Of a stretch of DNA of 64,000 nucleotides, positions 45,925-57,197 are shown one piece after another. Numbering within the stretch: position 1 is the first letter of the stretch; the number at the start of each line of letters is the position of its first letter. The notes under the pieces were generated by a model. It did not search any database. It was not told where the DNA came from and was given only the letters and a program-made list of their open reading frames with translations. The position numbers were made by a program, and so were the translations under genes. The stretch comes from Arthrobacter oryzae (GTDB lineage Bacteria > Actinomycetota > Actinomycetes > Actinomycetales > Micrococcaceae): the NCBI RefSeq assembly GCF_030812315.1, contig NZ_JAUSSM010000008.1, forward strand, positions 1 to 64,000. The letters are read 5' to 3'.

Positions 45925-47316
45925 GTGACTGAGCTATCTGCAAAACCTGCCTCCCTGCTGACCAGTACTGCCCAGAGCGGTGCCGCCAATTATCCGGGAC
46001 TGGACAACTGGCGGGAACTGCCGGTCTCCCAGCAGCCCAGCTGGCAAAACAAAGAGGTTTTTGACGCGTCCGTGAAGGAACTTTCCGTCCTTCCGCCGCT
46101 TGTCTTCGCCGGCGAAGTGGACATCCTCCGTGAAAGGCTCGCCGCTGCTGCGCAAGGCAAGGCCTTCCTGCTCCAGGGCGGGGACTGCGCGGAAACATTC
46201 GAGGCAGCGACAGCTGACAAGATCAGCGCGCGGGTCAAGACCATCCTGCAGATGGCCGTCGTCCTCACTTACGGCGCGGCGATGCCCGTCATCAAAATGG
46301 GCCGTATGGCCGGACAGTTCGCGAAGCCGCGCTCTTCCAACGACGAAACGCGCGACGGCGTGACGCTCCCCGCCTACCGCGGCGACATCGTCAACGGCTA
46401 TGACTTCACCCCGGAATCCCGCGCCCACGACGCCGGCCGGATGCTGAAGGCTTACCACACGTCCGCCTCCACGCTGAACCTCATCCGGGCCTTCACCCAG
46501 GGCGGCTTCGCGGACCTCCGCCTGGTGCACCAGTGGAACAAGGGCTTCACCGAAAACCCGGCCCACGCCCGCTACGAGTCGCTGGCGCGGGACATCGACC
46601 GTGCCATCAAGTTCATGGCGTCCTGCGGCGCGGACTTCGAGGCACTCAAGCGCGTGGAGTTCTACGCCAGCCACGAAGCGCTGCTGCTCGACTACGAACG
46701 CGCGCTGACCCGCATCGACTCCCGCACGGGACTTCCGTACGACACCTCGGCGCACTTCCTCTGGATCGGGGAACGCACCCGTGAACTGGACAACGCCCAC
46801 GTCGATTTCCTCTCCCGCGTCCGCAACCCGATCGGCGTCAAGCTGGGCCCCTCGACGTCCGGCGACGACGCCCTGCGGCTCATCGACAAGCTGGATCCGA
46901 ACCGCGAACCGGGCCGGCTCACCTTCATCACCCGGATGGGCGCGGGCAACATCCGCGAGAAGCTCCCCGCCATCGTCGAAAAGGTCACGGCTTCCGGCGC
47001 ACAGGTCCTCTGGGTCACCGATCCCATGCACGGGAACACGGTCACCTCGCCCAACGGCTACAAGACCCGTAACTTCGACGACGTCATTGACGAAGTGCGC
47101 GGCTTCTTCGAGGTGCACCATTCGCTGGGCACCATTCCGGGCGGCCTGCACGTCGAAATGACGGGTGACGACGTCGCGGAGTGCCTTGGCGGCGCCGACC
47201 CCATTGACCAGGAGGCTTTCCTGGACCGCTATGAATCGGTCTGCGATCCGCGACTGAACCACATGCAGTCCCTGGAGATGGCCTTCCTCGTCGCCGGGGC
47301 GCTTTCCAAGCGCTGA
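45925..47316 (+). CDS. aroG: 3-Deoxy-7-phosphoheptulonate synthase, class II
   Basis: 463 residues from GTG 45925. The type II DAHP synthase motif LLQGGDCAETF contains the metal-binding C88; KPRSSNDETRDG and THPGMG-like RMGAGNIREKLP follow. It condenses PEP and erythrose 4-phosphate, the first shikimate step. In Mtb the homologue Rv2178c is feedback-controlled by aromatic amino acids and binds chorismate mutase. A strong terminator follows. Confidence 0.94.
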   Translation: MTELSAKPASLLTSTAQSGAANYPGLDNWRELPVSQQPSWQNKEVFDASVKELSVLPPLVFAGEVDILRERLAAAAQGKAFLLQGGDCAETFEAATADKISARVKTILQMAVVLTYGAAMPVIKMGRMAGQFAKPRSSNDETRDGVTLPAYRGDIVNGYDFTPESRAHDAGRMLKAYHTSASTLNLIRAFTQGGFADLRLVHQWNKGFTENPAHARYESLARDIDRAIKFMASCGADFEALKRVEFYASHEALLLDYERALTRIDSRTGLPYDTSAHFLWIGERTRELDNAHVDFLSRVRNPIGVKLGPSTSGDDALRLIDKLDPNREPGRLTFITRMGAGNIREKLPAIVEKVTASGAQVLWVTDPMHGNTVTSPNGYKTRNFDDVIDEVRGFFEVHHSLGTIPGGLHVEMTGDDVAECLGGADPIDQEAFLDRYESVCDPRLNHMQSLEMAFLVAGALSKR

Positions 47317-47337
47317 CCCCGCCGCACTGGCTGACAG

Positions 47338-47377
47338 AAAAGCTCCGCCCGGCTGGACCAGCCGGGCGGAGCTTTTT
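47338..47377. terminator. Terminator between convergent aroG and the PASTA kinase
   Basis: GCTCCGCCCGGCT (47342-47354) pairs with AGCCGGGCGGAGC (47360-47372), flanked by AAAA and TTTTT, so it can act in both directions. Confidence 0.95.
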
Positions 47378-47388
47378 CGTGTCTTGGC

Positions 47389-49524
<2,136 letters not shown>

Positions 49525-49596
49525 CCTACGATCCTAAGTGCTACACGGAAACGGGCCCGAATCGACATGCAATCCGGACCCGTATCGTTACCCGCC

Positions 49597-49618
49597 GGCA
49601 CGCCTGTTTGCGCGTGCC
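49597..49618 (-). terminator. Weak hairpin after the LysM gene region
   Basis: GGCACGC (49597-49603) and GCGTGCC (49612-49618) with an 8-nt loop lie just upstream of the LysM stop in plus coordinates, that is between the kinase start and the LysM gene end. No T-run. Confidence 0.3.
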
Positions 49619-49627
49619 GTGACGGAA

Positions 49628-50980
49628 TTAGCTGAAGTTCTTCTGGTGTGCCTTGATGGCGGCGACGTAGGTCTTGGTGTCCTCGTACATGCCGTACTTG
49701 CTGACTGAGTACTGGCCTTGGTAGTAGCCGGCGATGGCGTGGTCCAGGTCCTTGCTCGTGCGGGTCAGCTGGCGGATGATGGCCACGCCCGCTGTTGCGT
49801 TGTCATACGGATCGAGCAGGTTCAGCTTGCGGCCGACGAGGTCCGAAGCCCACTCACCCGACGTCGGGATGACCTGCATGGTGCCAATCGCGTTGGCGGG
49901 TGAGACCGCGCGCTGGTCGAAACCGGACTCCTGGTACGCGAAAGCCAACGCGAGCGAGGGATCCACGCCCATCCGCCGGGCGGTGTCCGCGACAATCGAC
50001 TTCATCTGTTCCCGGCTGGGTACGGGTGCGGCGTTGAGTAGGGCCTTGTTCTGGTTGGCGGACGAGACCACAGCGGCGGGGTAGGTGAACCCGAGGAACG
50101 AACTCGGCACCAGGGGAGTGACACTGGCGGCCGGTTGGATCGAGGCTCCGGGGATGACCAGCTTGTTGCCGGGGTAGATCATGCTGGACATCGTCAGCTT
50201 GTTAGCGGAAAGGATGTCCGAGAGCTTGACGCCGTGCTTAGCGGCAATGGCGGACAGTGTGTCGCCGGACTTGACCGTGTAGGAGCCGGAACTGGCGGCG
50301 GGGGCCGCAGCCGGCGCCGGAGCGGGCGTTGCCGCCGGGGCAGGAGCGGCGGACTGTCCGCCGCCGATCTTGATCTTCTGTCCCGGGTAGATGATGGAGC
50401 TCATGTTGAGGCCGTTCCAGCTCAACACCTCCGACAGCTTGACTCCGTGCCGTGCAGCGATGGCGCCCAGGGTATCACCGGACTTGACGGTGTAGACGCT
50501 GCCGCCGGTGCTGGCCGTTGCAGGCGCCGGGGCAGCCGGCTTGGCCGCGGGAGCAGAGGCGGTAGGGGCCGAACCGGTCAGCTTGATCTTCTGTCCCGGA
50601 TAGATGATGGTGTTCGGCTGCAGGTTGTTCAGCTTAAGGACCGCGTAAGTATCCAGTCCGAAGCGGCCGGCAATGCTGCTGATGGTGTCGCCGCGCGCAA
50701 TGGTGTACTCGGCGGGCGCCGCCGGCCGGGCGGGTCGCAGGGAGCCGGGAATGGTCGTAGACACCGAGGCGGCCGGGATGACGCCGGATTTCTGCGCCGC
50801 TTCCTGGGCCTGCATTGCCGCAGCAAGCGTGGCAGGCACGGTCCGGGGGCGGGATTCAGCCGCTGCAGGCTGGGCCATGGCCAGCGACGACAGGACGACT
50901 GCCGGGAGGGCGGCCGTGGTTGCCGCAATCACAGGCAGGCTCGGCCTGGGGTGCTGCTTTGGCGATCGGGGCGTCGTCAT
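49628..50980 (-). CDS. Secreted LysM-transglycosylase (SLT) cell-wall hydrolase
   Basis: 450 residues. A signal peptide ends near A41 (AQPAAA-ES). Three LysM domains (91-134, 163-206, 234-277), joined by Ala/Pro linkers, bind peptidoglycan. The C-terminal SLT goose-lysozyme-like domain (about 325-450) has catalytic Glu in YQESGF and GTMQVIPTSG. It would cleave glycan strands outside the cell. Its neighbour encodes a muropeptide-sensing kinase, so a signal-generation role is plausible. Confidence 0.92.
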   Translation of the reverse strand: MTTPRSPKQHPRPSLPVIAATTAALPAVVLSSLAMAQPAAAESRPRTVPATLAAAMQAQEAAQKSGVIPAASVSTTIPGSLRPARPAAPAEYTIARGDTISSIAGRFGLDTYAVLKLNNLQPNTIIYPGQKIKLTGSAPTASAPAAKPAAPAPATASTGGSVYTVKSGDTLGAIAARHGVKLSEVLSWNGLNMSSIIYPGQKIKIGGGQSAAPAPAATPAPAPAAAPAASSGSYTVKSGDTLSAIAAKHGVKLSDILSANKLTMSSMIYPGNKLVIPGASIQPAASVTPLVPSSFLGFTYPAAVVSSANQNKALLNAAPVPSREQMKSIVADTARRMGVDPSLALAFAYQESGFDQRAVSPANAIGTMQVIPTSGEWASDLVGRKLNLLDPYDNATAGVAIIRQLTRTSKDLDHAIAGYYQGQYSVSKYGMYEDTKTYVAAIKAHQKNFS

Positions 50981-51067
50981 GGGAGTGATCCTCTTCTCAG
51001 CGGCGAATGCTGTCGGTCAGGCCGGTGTTACGAATGATACTAGTGTTACTAAAGTTAGTGCTGGTGC

Positions 51068-51094
51068 AAATGTGATCTATGTGAATCTCTCACG
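51068..51094. promoter_or_regulatory. CRP-like half-sites upstream of the LysM gene
   Basis: TGTGAATCTCTCACG contains GTGA and TCAC arms with a five-base spacer rather than the standard six; another TGTGATC lies just upstream. A cAMP-receptor (GlxR-like) site is possible but not canonical. Confidence 0.25.
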
Positions 51095-51222
51095 AATTGT
51101 CGATTAGCACAAGAAATGTCGGGCATTGTCCATATGCCTTTTTTCGGAGTGTCGGTTTGCGGGTTCAGGCCGCCGCTTGCGTTGACTAGGCGCAATAGCG
51201 CCCGCCGTGGCAATCTTGTTCC

Positions 51223-51576
51223 GTGAGTAATGTAGAAAGCCTTGTAGGCGAATGGCTGCCGCTGCCCGACGTTGCAGAACTGATGAACGTTTCCATCACT
51301 AAGGTCCATGGATTGCTGGACGAAAAGGCGCTCGTGGCCCTCAGGGTTGGCGACCGTAGGATCAGGTCGGTGCCCGCCGACTTTATGCAGGACGGCCATC
51401 CGGTCGAGAGCCTCAAGGGAACCATCGTCGTGCTGTCGGATGCCGGCTACTCCGATGAAGAGCTGGTCACGTGGCTTTTCACCCCGGATGAATCACTCCG
51501 GGGCCGCCCGATTGACGCACTGCGTGAAGGCCGCAAGACGGAGATCCGCCGCAGGGCACAGTCCCTCGCCTGGTAG
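51223..51576 (+). CDS. Rv2175c-like DNA-binding regulatory protein
   Basis: 117 residues from GTG 51223. The N-terminal winged helix (LPLPDVAELMNVSITKVHGL) and a C-terminal domain specific to this family (GTIVVLSDAGYSDEELVTWLF) are visible. In Mtb, Rv2175c is a PknL substrate whose DNA binding is lost on phosphorylation. Only the LysM gene separates it from the kinase here. Its targets are unknown. Confidence 0.85.
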   Translation: MSNVESLVGEWLPLPDVAELMNVSITKVHGLLDEKALVALRVGDRRIRSVPADFMQDGHPVESLKGTIVVLSDAGYSDEELVTWLFTPDESLRGRPIDALREGRKTEIRRRAQSLAW

Positions 51577-51609
51577 TACTTTCCAGGGCTCCTGCCAATT
51601 CCTGGCAAC

Positions 51610-51673
51610 TAATACTTGGCAACGGCCGCGGCCGCGCCGCTTAATACTTGGCAACGGCCGCGGCCGCGCCGCT
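51610..51673. repeat. Perfect 32-bp tandem duplication
   Basis: A 32-bp unit beginning TAATACTTGGCAACGG and ending GCCGCGCCGCT is present twice without a mismatch (51610-51641, 51642-51673). Each unit contains the palindrome CGGCCGCGGCCG. It fills the space between two convergent genes. Confidence 0.95.
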
Positions 51674-51677
51674 GAAT

Positions 51678-52772
51678 TCAGGCGGCGCGGCTGACGGTTG
51701 CTTCGGCCAGCTTTCGCAGGGCCGTCTTGGGCAGGTCTTCCAGCGGCAGCAGGTCGAGTTCCGAGAATGCTGCCCGGCCGAACTCCTCAATCAATACTTC
51801 AGTGGCCTGGAGCGCTCCGCAGTCCACAATGATCCGCCGGATTTCCTCCACGTCCGCGTCCGACAGGTCCGGGCTTCCGAGCCTGGCGTCAAGGAAACGG
51901 GATTCTTCCGGCGCCGCCTGGTCGAGGGCAAAGGCAACCAGGACCGTGCGCTTGCCTTCCCGGAGGTCGTCGCCCGCAGGCTTGCCGGTGGTGACGGGGT
52001 CACCGAAGACTCCCAGTACGTCGTCCCGGAGCTGGAAGGCTTCGCCGAGGGGCAGGGCAAACGCTGAGTAGCCACGCAGCAGTTCGTCGGAAGCACCTGC
52101 CAGCGCACCGCCCAGGGCGAGCGGGTGCTCTGTGGAATATTTCGCCGACTTGAACCGGATGATGGACTGGGCGCGGCTGACCGCTCCGGCGCGGTCCCGC
52201 CTGGGCCCGGCGACCTCTTCCAGGATGTCCAGGTACTGGCCCGCCATCACTTCCGCCCGCATCAGGTTGAAGATCAGCCGTGCCTGGCTTCCCGAAGCAG
52301 CCGTCTCGCCGATGTCCGTGAATGTCTCCTCGCTGAACGAGAGGCACAGGTCTCCGGTCAGGATGGCGGCGGCATGGCCGAATCGTTCACTGTCCAGGGC
52401 CCAGCCTTGGTCTTCATGCAGCTGGCTGAAGCGGCGGTGCACGCTGGGGCCCCCGCGCCGTGTGTCCGAACGGTCAATGATGTCATCGTGAATCAGCGCC
52501 GCCGCCTGGAACAGCTCCAGCGCCGATCCCGCAGTGACTACCTCAGCGGCTGCCGCGTCTCCGCCGGCGCCGCGCCAGCCCCAGTAGCACATGAGTGCCC
52601 GCAGCCGTTTGCCTCCGGTCACCAGGTTGGAGATGGAGCCCATCAGCGGATCGATGTCCTGGGAAATTGCGGACATCACGGATTGGCGGGTGGCCAGGAA
52701 GTCATTGAGCTTGCCGGCGACGGCGGCCACGTATGCCGTCTGCTCGAGGCGCAGCTGCTCGGCCACCGTCAC
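51678..52772 (-). CDS. Polyprenyl (geranylgeranyl-type) diphosphate synthase
   Basis: 364 residues from GTG 52772. The first Asp-rich motif is LIHDDIIDRSDTRRG and the second QLRDDVLGVFGD. It adds isopentenyl diphosphate to allylic diphosphates. Small residues before the first motif suggest a C20 or longer product; this is uncertain. It matches the idsA2-type gene (Rv2173) beside Rv2175c/pknL, and may supply precursors for carotenoid or menaquinone synthesis. Its start overlaps the lipoprotein stop (GTGA). Confidence 0.9.
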   Translation of the reverse strand: MTVAEQLRLEQTAYVAAVAGKLNDFLATRQSVMSAISQDIDPLMGSISNLVTGGKRLRALMCYWGWRGAGGDAAAAEVVTAGSALELFQAAALIHDDIIDRSDTRRGGPSVHRRFSQLHEDQGWALDSERFGHAAAILTGDLCLSFSEETFTDIGETAASGSQARLIFNLMRAEVMAGQYLDILEEVAGPRRDRAGAVSRAQSIIRFKSAKYSTEHPLALGGALAGASDELLRGYSAFALPLGEAFQLRDDVLGVFGDPVTTGKPAGDDLREGKRTVLVAFALDQAAPEESRFLDARLGSPDLSDADVEEIRRIIVDCGALQATEVLIEEFGRAAFSELDLLPLEDLPKTALRKLAEATVSRAA

Positions 52773-53299
52773 TTCGCGGACTCGGCTGCAAAGTTGGCGC
52801 CGATGGTGAACGTGGAGACCCCGCCGGTCTCCACCACCGCGATGTTCACGGTTTCGTTGTCGCCGCGAAGGAAGTCCTTCGACGCCACTGCGCCCACGTT
52901 TTCTCCCGGTACTGCCTTGAAGCCCTGGGCTTCCAACTCCTTCGTATAGAAAGCGACGACGGCGGCAGCGGGAGAAGTGATGTTTCCCACCAGGGCCGCG
53001 GTCGCCGGAGTGGAGGTCTTATCGAAGCTGCTGGAGACTACCTTCGACCCCGGCATGACCGGCAGCAGCTTTTCCGGGAAACCGGAGACGAGCGCGCCAA
53101 CGGTTGCTGTGGTGCCGGTCGACGCCGAGGGGCTGGCCGGGGCAGTGGTGGATGCCTGTTCAGTGGCGGAAGCTGAAGCGCTGGCCGTCCCCGAGGCCTT
53201 GGCGCCGGGATCCGCCGGGGTGCATGCCGCCAGGGCAAGCGCAAGGCCAGCCACGATCACGGCACAGCCCGTAGGCTTGAGCTTTCCAATTACAATCAC
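52769..53299 (-). CDS. Putative lipoprotein with Ser/Ala/Thr linker
   Basis: 176 residues from GTG 53299, nine bases after AGGAGG. A lipobox (ALALAAC) near residue 26 predicts lipid attachment. A 40-residue Ala/Ser/Thr linker leads to a compact domain (about 80-176) with VVAFYTKELEAQGFKA. I do not recognise the domain. It is coupled to the polyprenyl synthase gene, which gives no clear functional hint. Confidence 0.78.
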   Translation of the reverse strand: MIVIGKLKPTGCAVIVAGLALALAACTPADPGAKASGTASASASATEQASTTAPASPSASTGTTATVGALVSGFPEKLLPVMPGSKVVSSSFDKTSTPATAALVGNITSPAAAVVAFYTKELEAQGFKAVPGENVGAVASKDFLRGDNETVNIAVVETGGVSTFTIGANFAAESAK

Positions 53300-53360
53300 T
53301 GAGACAGTCCTCCTGGTGTTGACGCCGGATTCAGCCTCCAGTTTAGTCAGTCCCACGGCA

Positions 53361-53366
53361 TAGGAT
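53361..53366 (+). promoter_or_regulatory. Candidate leaderless -10 box of dinB
   Basis: TAGGAT lies seven bases before GTG 53374. No SOS (LexA) box is obvious between the divergent lipoprotein and dinB genes. Confidence 0.35.
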
Positions 53367-53373
53367 TGAAGGC

Positions 53374-54600
53374 GTGGGGTCGGAACAGGATAAACAGCAG
53401 CTCGAAGCGACCCTCCGGGAGCTCCGTCGAAGCAGCATCATGCACGTGGACATGGACGCTTTTTTCGTCCTGGTGGAACTCCGGAGCCGTCCGCAGCTGC
53501 GTGGAAAACCGGTGATCGTCGGTTACCCGGCGGACCGTTCGGTGGTGCTGTCCGCTTCCTATGAAGCCCGGGCCTTCGGGATCAAGTCCGCGATGCCCAT
53601 GGCGGTGGCTGCGCGCATGTGCCCCTCGGCAATCATCATCGAACCCAGGCACAAGCTCTACTATGAGGTTTCCGCGCAGCTGATGGCGATCTTCGGGTCC
53701 ATCACGGACCTGGTGGAGCCACTGAGCGTCGATGAGGCCTTCCTCGACGTCGGCGGGGCCATCCGGCGGCTGGGAAGTCCGCGCGAGATCGGAGAGATTA
53801 TCCGCCGGCGCGTGCAGGGCGAGCTTGGCATCACGGCGTCCGTCGGCATTGCTGCCAGCAAATTTGTGGCCAAGATAGCGTCCACCCGCTGCAAGCCGGA
53901 CGGGCTCCTGCTCATCGCGCCCGACGAGACAGTTGCCTACCTGCACAGTCTTCCCGTCAACGCGCTCTGGGGCGTCGGGGCCAAGACGGTGGAGGTGTTG
54001 GCACGGATGGGAATCCGGACGGTGGCGGATGTGGCCGCGACACCGCCGGCCTCGCTGAAGAAATCGCTCGGGGCCTCCGGCGAGCACGTCTACAGGCTTT
54101 CGTGGGGGATTGATCCGCGGCCGGTGACCCCGGTCCGGCTTGAGAAGAGCATCGGTGCCGAGGAAACGTTCGCCGTGGATACGGCAGATGATGTGCTCCT
54201 GCACCGGGAGCTGCTGCGGTTGTCGCACCGGACGGCCGAGCGGCTCCGAAGTGCAGGAATGGTTGCCAGGACCATCTCCCTCAAGCTCCGGTACGCCGAT
54301 TTCTCCACCATCACCCGCAGCCGTACCGTGCACGCCCCGGTCGACAGTGCGCAGCTGATCTATGCCGTCACCGTGCAGCTCCTCGAATCGCTGGGCACGC
54401 GGCCCATGACAGTGCGGCTTGTCGGAGTCAGGGCGGAGCAGCTCGAGGATGCCGCCCACACCTCGCTGCAGCTCAGCCTGGACCGCCGCGATGACAATTG
54501 GCGCGCGGCAGAACAGGTCCTGGACAGGGTGGCCCGGAAGTTCGGCTCGAAATCGGTTCTGCCGGCGCGGCTTCTGGACCCCCACAACCCTGCCGACTGA
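53374..54600 (+). CDS. dinB: DNA polymerase IV (Y family)
   Basis: 408 residues. Catalytic acidic residues occur in HVDMDAFF and PLSVDEAFLDV; the fingers, thumb (helix-hairpin-helix LWGVGAKTVEVLARMG) and little-finger domain follow. It performs error-prone lesion bypass. The C-terminus lacks an obvious beta-clamp motif of QLxLF type; TSLQLSLDRR near 375 is a possible variant. GTG start with leaderless promoter. Confidence 0.93.
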   Translation: MGSEQDKQQLEATLRELRRSSIMHVDMDAFFVLVELRSRPQLRGKPVIVGYPADRSVVLSASYEARAFGIKSAMPMAVAARMCPSAIIIEPRHKLYYEVSAQLMAIFGSITDLVEPLSVDEAFLDVGGAIRRLGSPREIGEIIRRRVQGELGITASVGIAASKFVAKIASTRCKPDGLLLIAPDETVAYLHSLPVNALWGVGAKTVEVLARMGIRTVADVAATPPASLKKSLGASGEHVYRLSWGIDPRPVTPVRLEKSIGAEETFAVDTADDVLLHRELLRLSHRTAERLRSAGMVARTISLKLRYADFSTITRSRTVHAPVDSAQLIYAVTVQLLESLGTRPMTVRLVGVRAEQLEDAAHTSLQLSLDRRDDNWRAAEQVLDRVARKFGSKSVLPARLLDPHNPAD

Positions 54601-54844
54601 GTGCAGGCGGCCCCGCCCGCGGTGTCTTTCAGAACAGGGCTAGACAAACTATCCTTAGATATACATAGATTTCGAACGTTTGGACTTACTGAAAGCCAGC
54701 TGCCTCAGCCCATCGTCCGAATGCGTGGAACCCGGGTCCTCCGGTATACGGTGGCCGGGAACCTCCAGCGCATGCCGGACGTTGTCGGATTGAGAACCAG
54801 AGGCCACGGCAAGTCCGGACGTTGGCCGACTTAAGGAGGTCGTG

Positions 54845-55216
54845 ATGCCGCTCTCGGAGCACGAACAGAAGCTGCTCGAGCAGCTGGAGAAGCAGCTGCA
54901 CGAGGACGATCCGAAGTTTGCCAACTCAATGGGATCGGATCCGGGCCGTAACTGGTCCACGCGCCACATTGTGATGGGCGTGCTGGCCACCCTGGCCGGT
55001 GTCCTCCTCCTGCTGGTGGGCGTATCACTTCAGAGCATTTTTGTTGGTGTCCTCGGTTTTGTCGTGATGGGAGCCGGAGTCTATTTCGCCACGATGCGTA
55101 GTTCGGCCGCCGGAAAAGCAAAATCGTCCGGCGCCAAGAAGTCCGGGAAAGGACGCAGTTCGTTCATGAGCGGCCTTGAGGAGCGCTGGGACGAACGCCG
55201 CCGCGGCGAACCGTGA
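54845..55216 (+). CDS. DUF3040 membrane protein
   Basis: 123 residues from ATG 54845 with AAGGAGG upstream. The N-terminal MPLSEHEQKLLEQLEKQL is the DUF3040 signature. Two membrane helices (about 42-62 and 63-82) and a basic tail follow. Commonly found next to the actinobacterial division cluster; role unknown. The 244 bp before it are AT-richer (around 54641-54690) and may hold a promoter; no firm -35/-10 pair was found. Confidence 0.85.
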   Translation: MPLSEHEQKLLEQLEKQLHEDDPKFANSMGSDPGRNWSTRHIVMGVLATLAGVLLLLVGVSLQSIFVGVLGFVVMGAGVYFATMRSSAAGKAKSSGAKKSGKGRSSFMSGLEERWDERRRGEP

Positions 55217-55286
55217 CGGTCATCCCGTGACTGGCAGCCCCTAACGCTCCACTTCGCACCACCCTGCCTCAGGCAGGCACTGCACG

Positions 55287-55310
55287 AAGACCCGTCCTGG
55301 CGGGTCTTTT
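55287..55310 (+). terminator. Terminator after DUF3040 gene
   Basis: AAGACCCG (55287-55294) and CGGGTCTT (55301-55308) with a 6-nt loop, then TT. Confidence 0.75.
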
Positions 55311-55485
55311 GCATTTAATCGGCGGATATTCCGGCCGCCCGGCCTTTGACCCGCCGTCGTACTTTCGGCTGGCGTCCGCGTGCGCCACTCGCCGCCAAAA
55401 CCCCTCCACTTTCCACCACGTCCCAAGAAGCCCGTATTTCCGGGGAACCGTTCGTCCAGTCCCGGGACGAATCTTTCGTGTCGCG

Positions 55486-55517
55486 TTGACTGTGGAGCGA
55501 TGTGGAGTAAAGTGGAG
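55486..55517 (+). promoter_or_regulatory. mraZ promoter overlapped by three MraZ boxes
   Basis: TTGACT (55486-55491) and TAAAGT (55508-55513) with a 16-bp spacer form the dcw promoter. GTGGAG occurs at 55492, 55502 and 55512, exactly 10 bp apart, the pattern bound by MraZ octamers, giving autorepression. Additional minus-strand copies of GTGGAG lie at 55404-55412 (as AAAGTGGAG) and 55247-55254. The predicted leader is about 62 nt. The region 55311-55485 otherwise shows no gene. Confidence 0.75.
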
Positions 55518-55581
55518 CGAGTAAGAGGGTAGTGGCAGCACAGGGGACGTGCAGCTCCTGACGACAGACAGGCGGGTGGCC

Positions 55582-56010
55582 ATGTTTCTTGGCACTCACT
55601 CGCCACGTTTGGACGAAAAGGGGCGGATCATCCTCCCAGCGAAGTTCCGTGAGGAACTTGCCAGCGGACTGGTACTCACAAGGGGCCAGGAACGCTGCAT
55701 CTACGTCTTCAGTGAGCGGGAATTCGAACGGATTCACGAGCAAATGCGGGAGGCGCCCATCTCCTCCAAGCAGACTCGTGACTACATCCGGGTTTTCCTC
55801 TCTGGAGCCTCGGACGAGGTACCTGACAAGCAGGGGCGCGTGACTATTCCTCCCGCACTCCGGGCATATGCAGGTCTTGGCAGGGAGCTCGCCGTCATAG
55901 GCGCCGGCTCCCGGGCGGAGATCTGGGATGCCCAGGCTTGGAACGAGTACCTGGCAGAGAAGGAAACCTCCTTCTCTGAAACCGACGACGCCATCCCGGG
56001 AATCTTCTGA
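55582..56010 (+). CDS. mraZ: Transcriptional regulator MraZ
   Basis: 142 residues from ATG 55582; family length is about 143, and an upstream in-frame extension is not conserved. Two SpoVT/AbrB-like halves are visible: [20 protein letters not shown] and [17 protein letters not shown]. It binds repeated boxes upstream of itself and controls the division and cell-wall cluster. First gene of the dcw operon. Confidence 0.95.
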   Translation: MFLGTHSPRLDEKGRIILPAKFREELASGLVLTRGQERCIYVFSEREFERIHEQMREAPISSKQTRDYIRVFLSGASDEVPDKQGRVTIPPALRAYAGLGRELAVIGAGSRAEIWDAQAWNEYLAEKETSFSETDDAIPGIF

Positions 56011-56198
56011 TGCCCGGAGGCGACGACGGAAGCGTTTCTTGAACGAGATCTCCAGCCGCCCATCCGAACGTTTTCCTGGCTCACTTCCCCGGAGCCAGGC
56101 GGACGCTGGGATAGGCGCGGATGGGGATCTGGCTCAAGAAGCGCACCGAGGCCCACCGGGCCCACCGGGGAAAACAACAGGCAAGAGAGGACAACGGT

Positions 56199-57197
56199 AT
56201 GAGCGATCACAACGAGCCAAAACCCACGTCCGAACGCCATGTGCCGGTCCTCAAGGACCGGTGCATCAATTTGTTGGCCCCGGGTATCGAGGCAGCCCGC
56301 CAGCGCGGCGAGAGCCCCGTGGTCATCGATGCAACCCTGGGAATGGGCGGCCACTCCGAAGCGCTGCTCCAGCGGTTCCCGGACCTCCACCTGATCGGAA
56401 TCGACCGTGACGAGGAGGCCCTGGCCCTTGCCGGCGAGCGTCTGAAGCCCTTCACCGGCCGGACCGACCTGGTACACGCTGTCTACGACGAAATCCCCGA
56501 CGTTCTCCGGGAGCTTGGTGTTACCGAGGTCCATGGCGTCCTCATGGACCTGGGGGTTTCCTCCCTGCAGCTCGACGAGCGTGAGCGCGGGTTCGCCTAC
56601 TCCTTTGACGCACCTCTGGACATGCGCATGGACACTAGCCGCGGCCAGACGGCCGCGGATGTGGTGAACAACTACAGCGAAGAGGACTTGGTCCGCATCA
56701 TCCGCAAGTGGGGCGAAGAGAAGTTTGCAGGGCGAATCGCCAACCGCATCGTGGCAGCGCGCGACGTAAAGCCGTTCACCACCACGGGTGAACTCGTCGA
56801 CACCATCCGCGCTGTTGTCCCGGCAGGGGCGGCAAAGACCGGGGGACACCCGGCCAAACGGACTTTCCAGGCCCTGCGGATCGAAGTCAACGAAGAGCTC
56901 GACGTGCTGGAGCGGGCGGTGCCTGCTGCCGTGGACGCCCTGGCGATGGGGGGCCGCGTCGTGGTCATGTCGTACCACTCGCTGGAAGACAAGATCGTCA
57001 AGAAAGTCTTCCAGGCCGGCTCAAAGTCGTCAGCTCCGCTGGGGTTCCCGGTGGAACTGGAAGAGCACAAGGCCGAACTCAAGACCCTGACCAAAGGCAC
57101 CGAGGTGCCCACCGCCGAGGAAATCGCCGAAAACCCGCGTGCAGCGTCCGCCCGGTTGCGCGCAGTTGAACGAATCAGAGCCAGGAGGGCCGCATGA
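56199..57197 (+). CDS. rsmH: 16S rRNA (cytosine-N4) methyltransferase RsmH
   Basis: 332 residues from ATG 56199 (AGAGAGG upstream); a longer frame from 56121 is unsupported. [13 protein letters not shown] and [14 protein letters not shown] are the SAM-binding start; [12 protein letters not shown] is the C-terminal catalytic motif. It methylates C1402 of 16S rRNA. The ftsL start overlaps its stop (ATGA). The 188 bp after mraZ contain no further gene I can support. Confidence 0.95.
   Translation: MSDHNEPKPTSERHVPVLKDRCINLLAPGIEAARQRGESPVVIDATLGMGGHSEALLQRFPDLHLIGIDRDEEALALAGERLKPFTGRTDLVHAVYDEIPDVLRELGVTEVHGVLMDLGVSSLQLDERERGFAYSFDAPLDMRMDTSRGQTAADVVNNYSEEDLVRIIRKWGEEKFAGRIANRIVAARDVKPFTTTGELVDTIRAVVPAGAAKTGGHPAKRTFQALRIEVNEELDVLERAVPAAVDALAMGGRVVVMSYHSLEDKIVKKVFQAGSKSSAPLGFPVELEEHKAELKTLTKGTEVPTAEEIAENPRAASARLRAVERIRARRAA

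Noticed and set aside
50981..51222. c-di-AMP (ydaO) riboswitch upstream of the LysM cell-wall hydrolase
   Set aside because: The leader on the minus strand lacks the conserved GGG-rich and GCCGAATCC-type segments I would expect; only AT-rich promoter-like sequence is seen.
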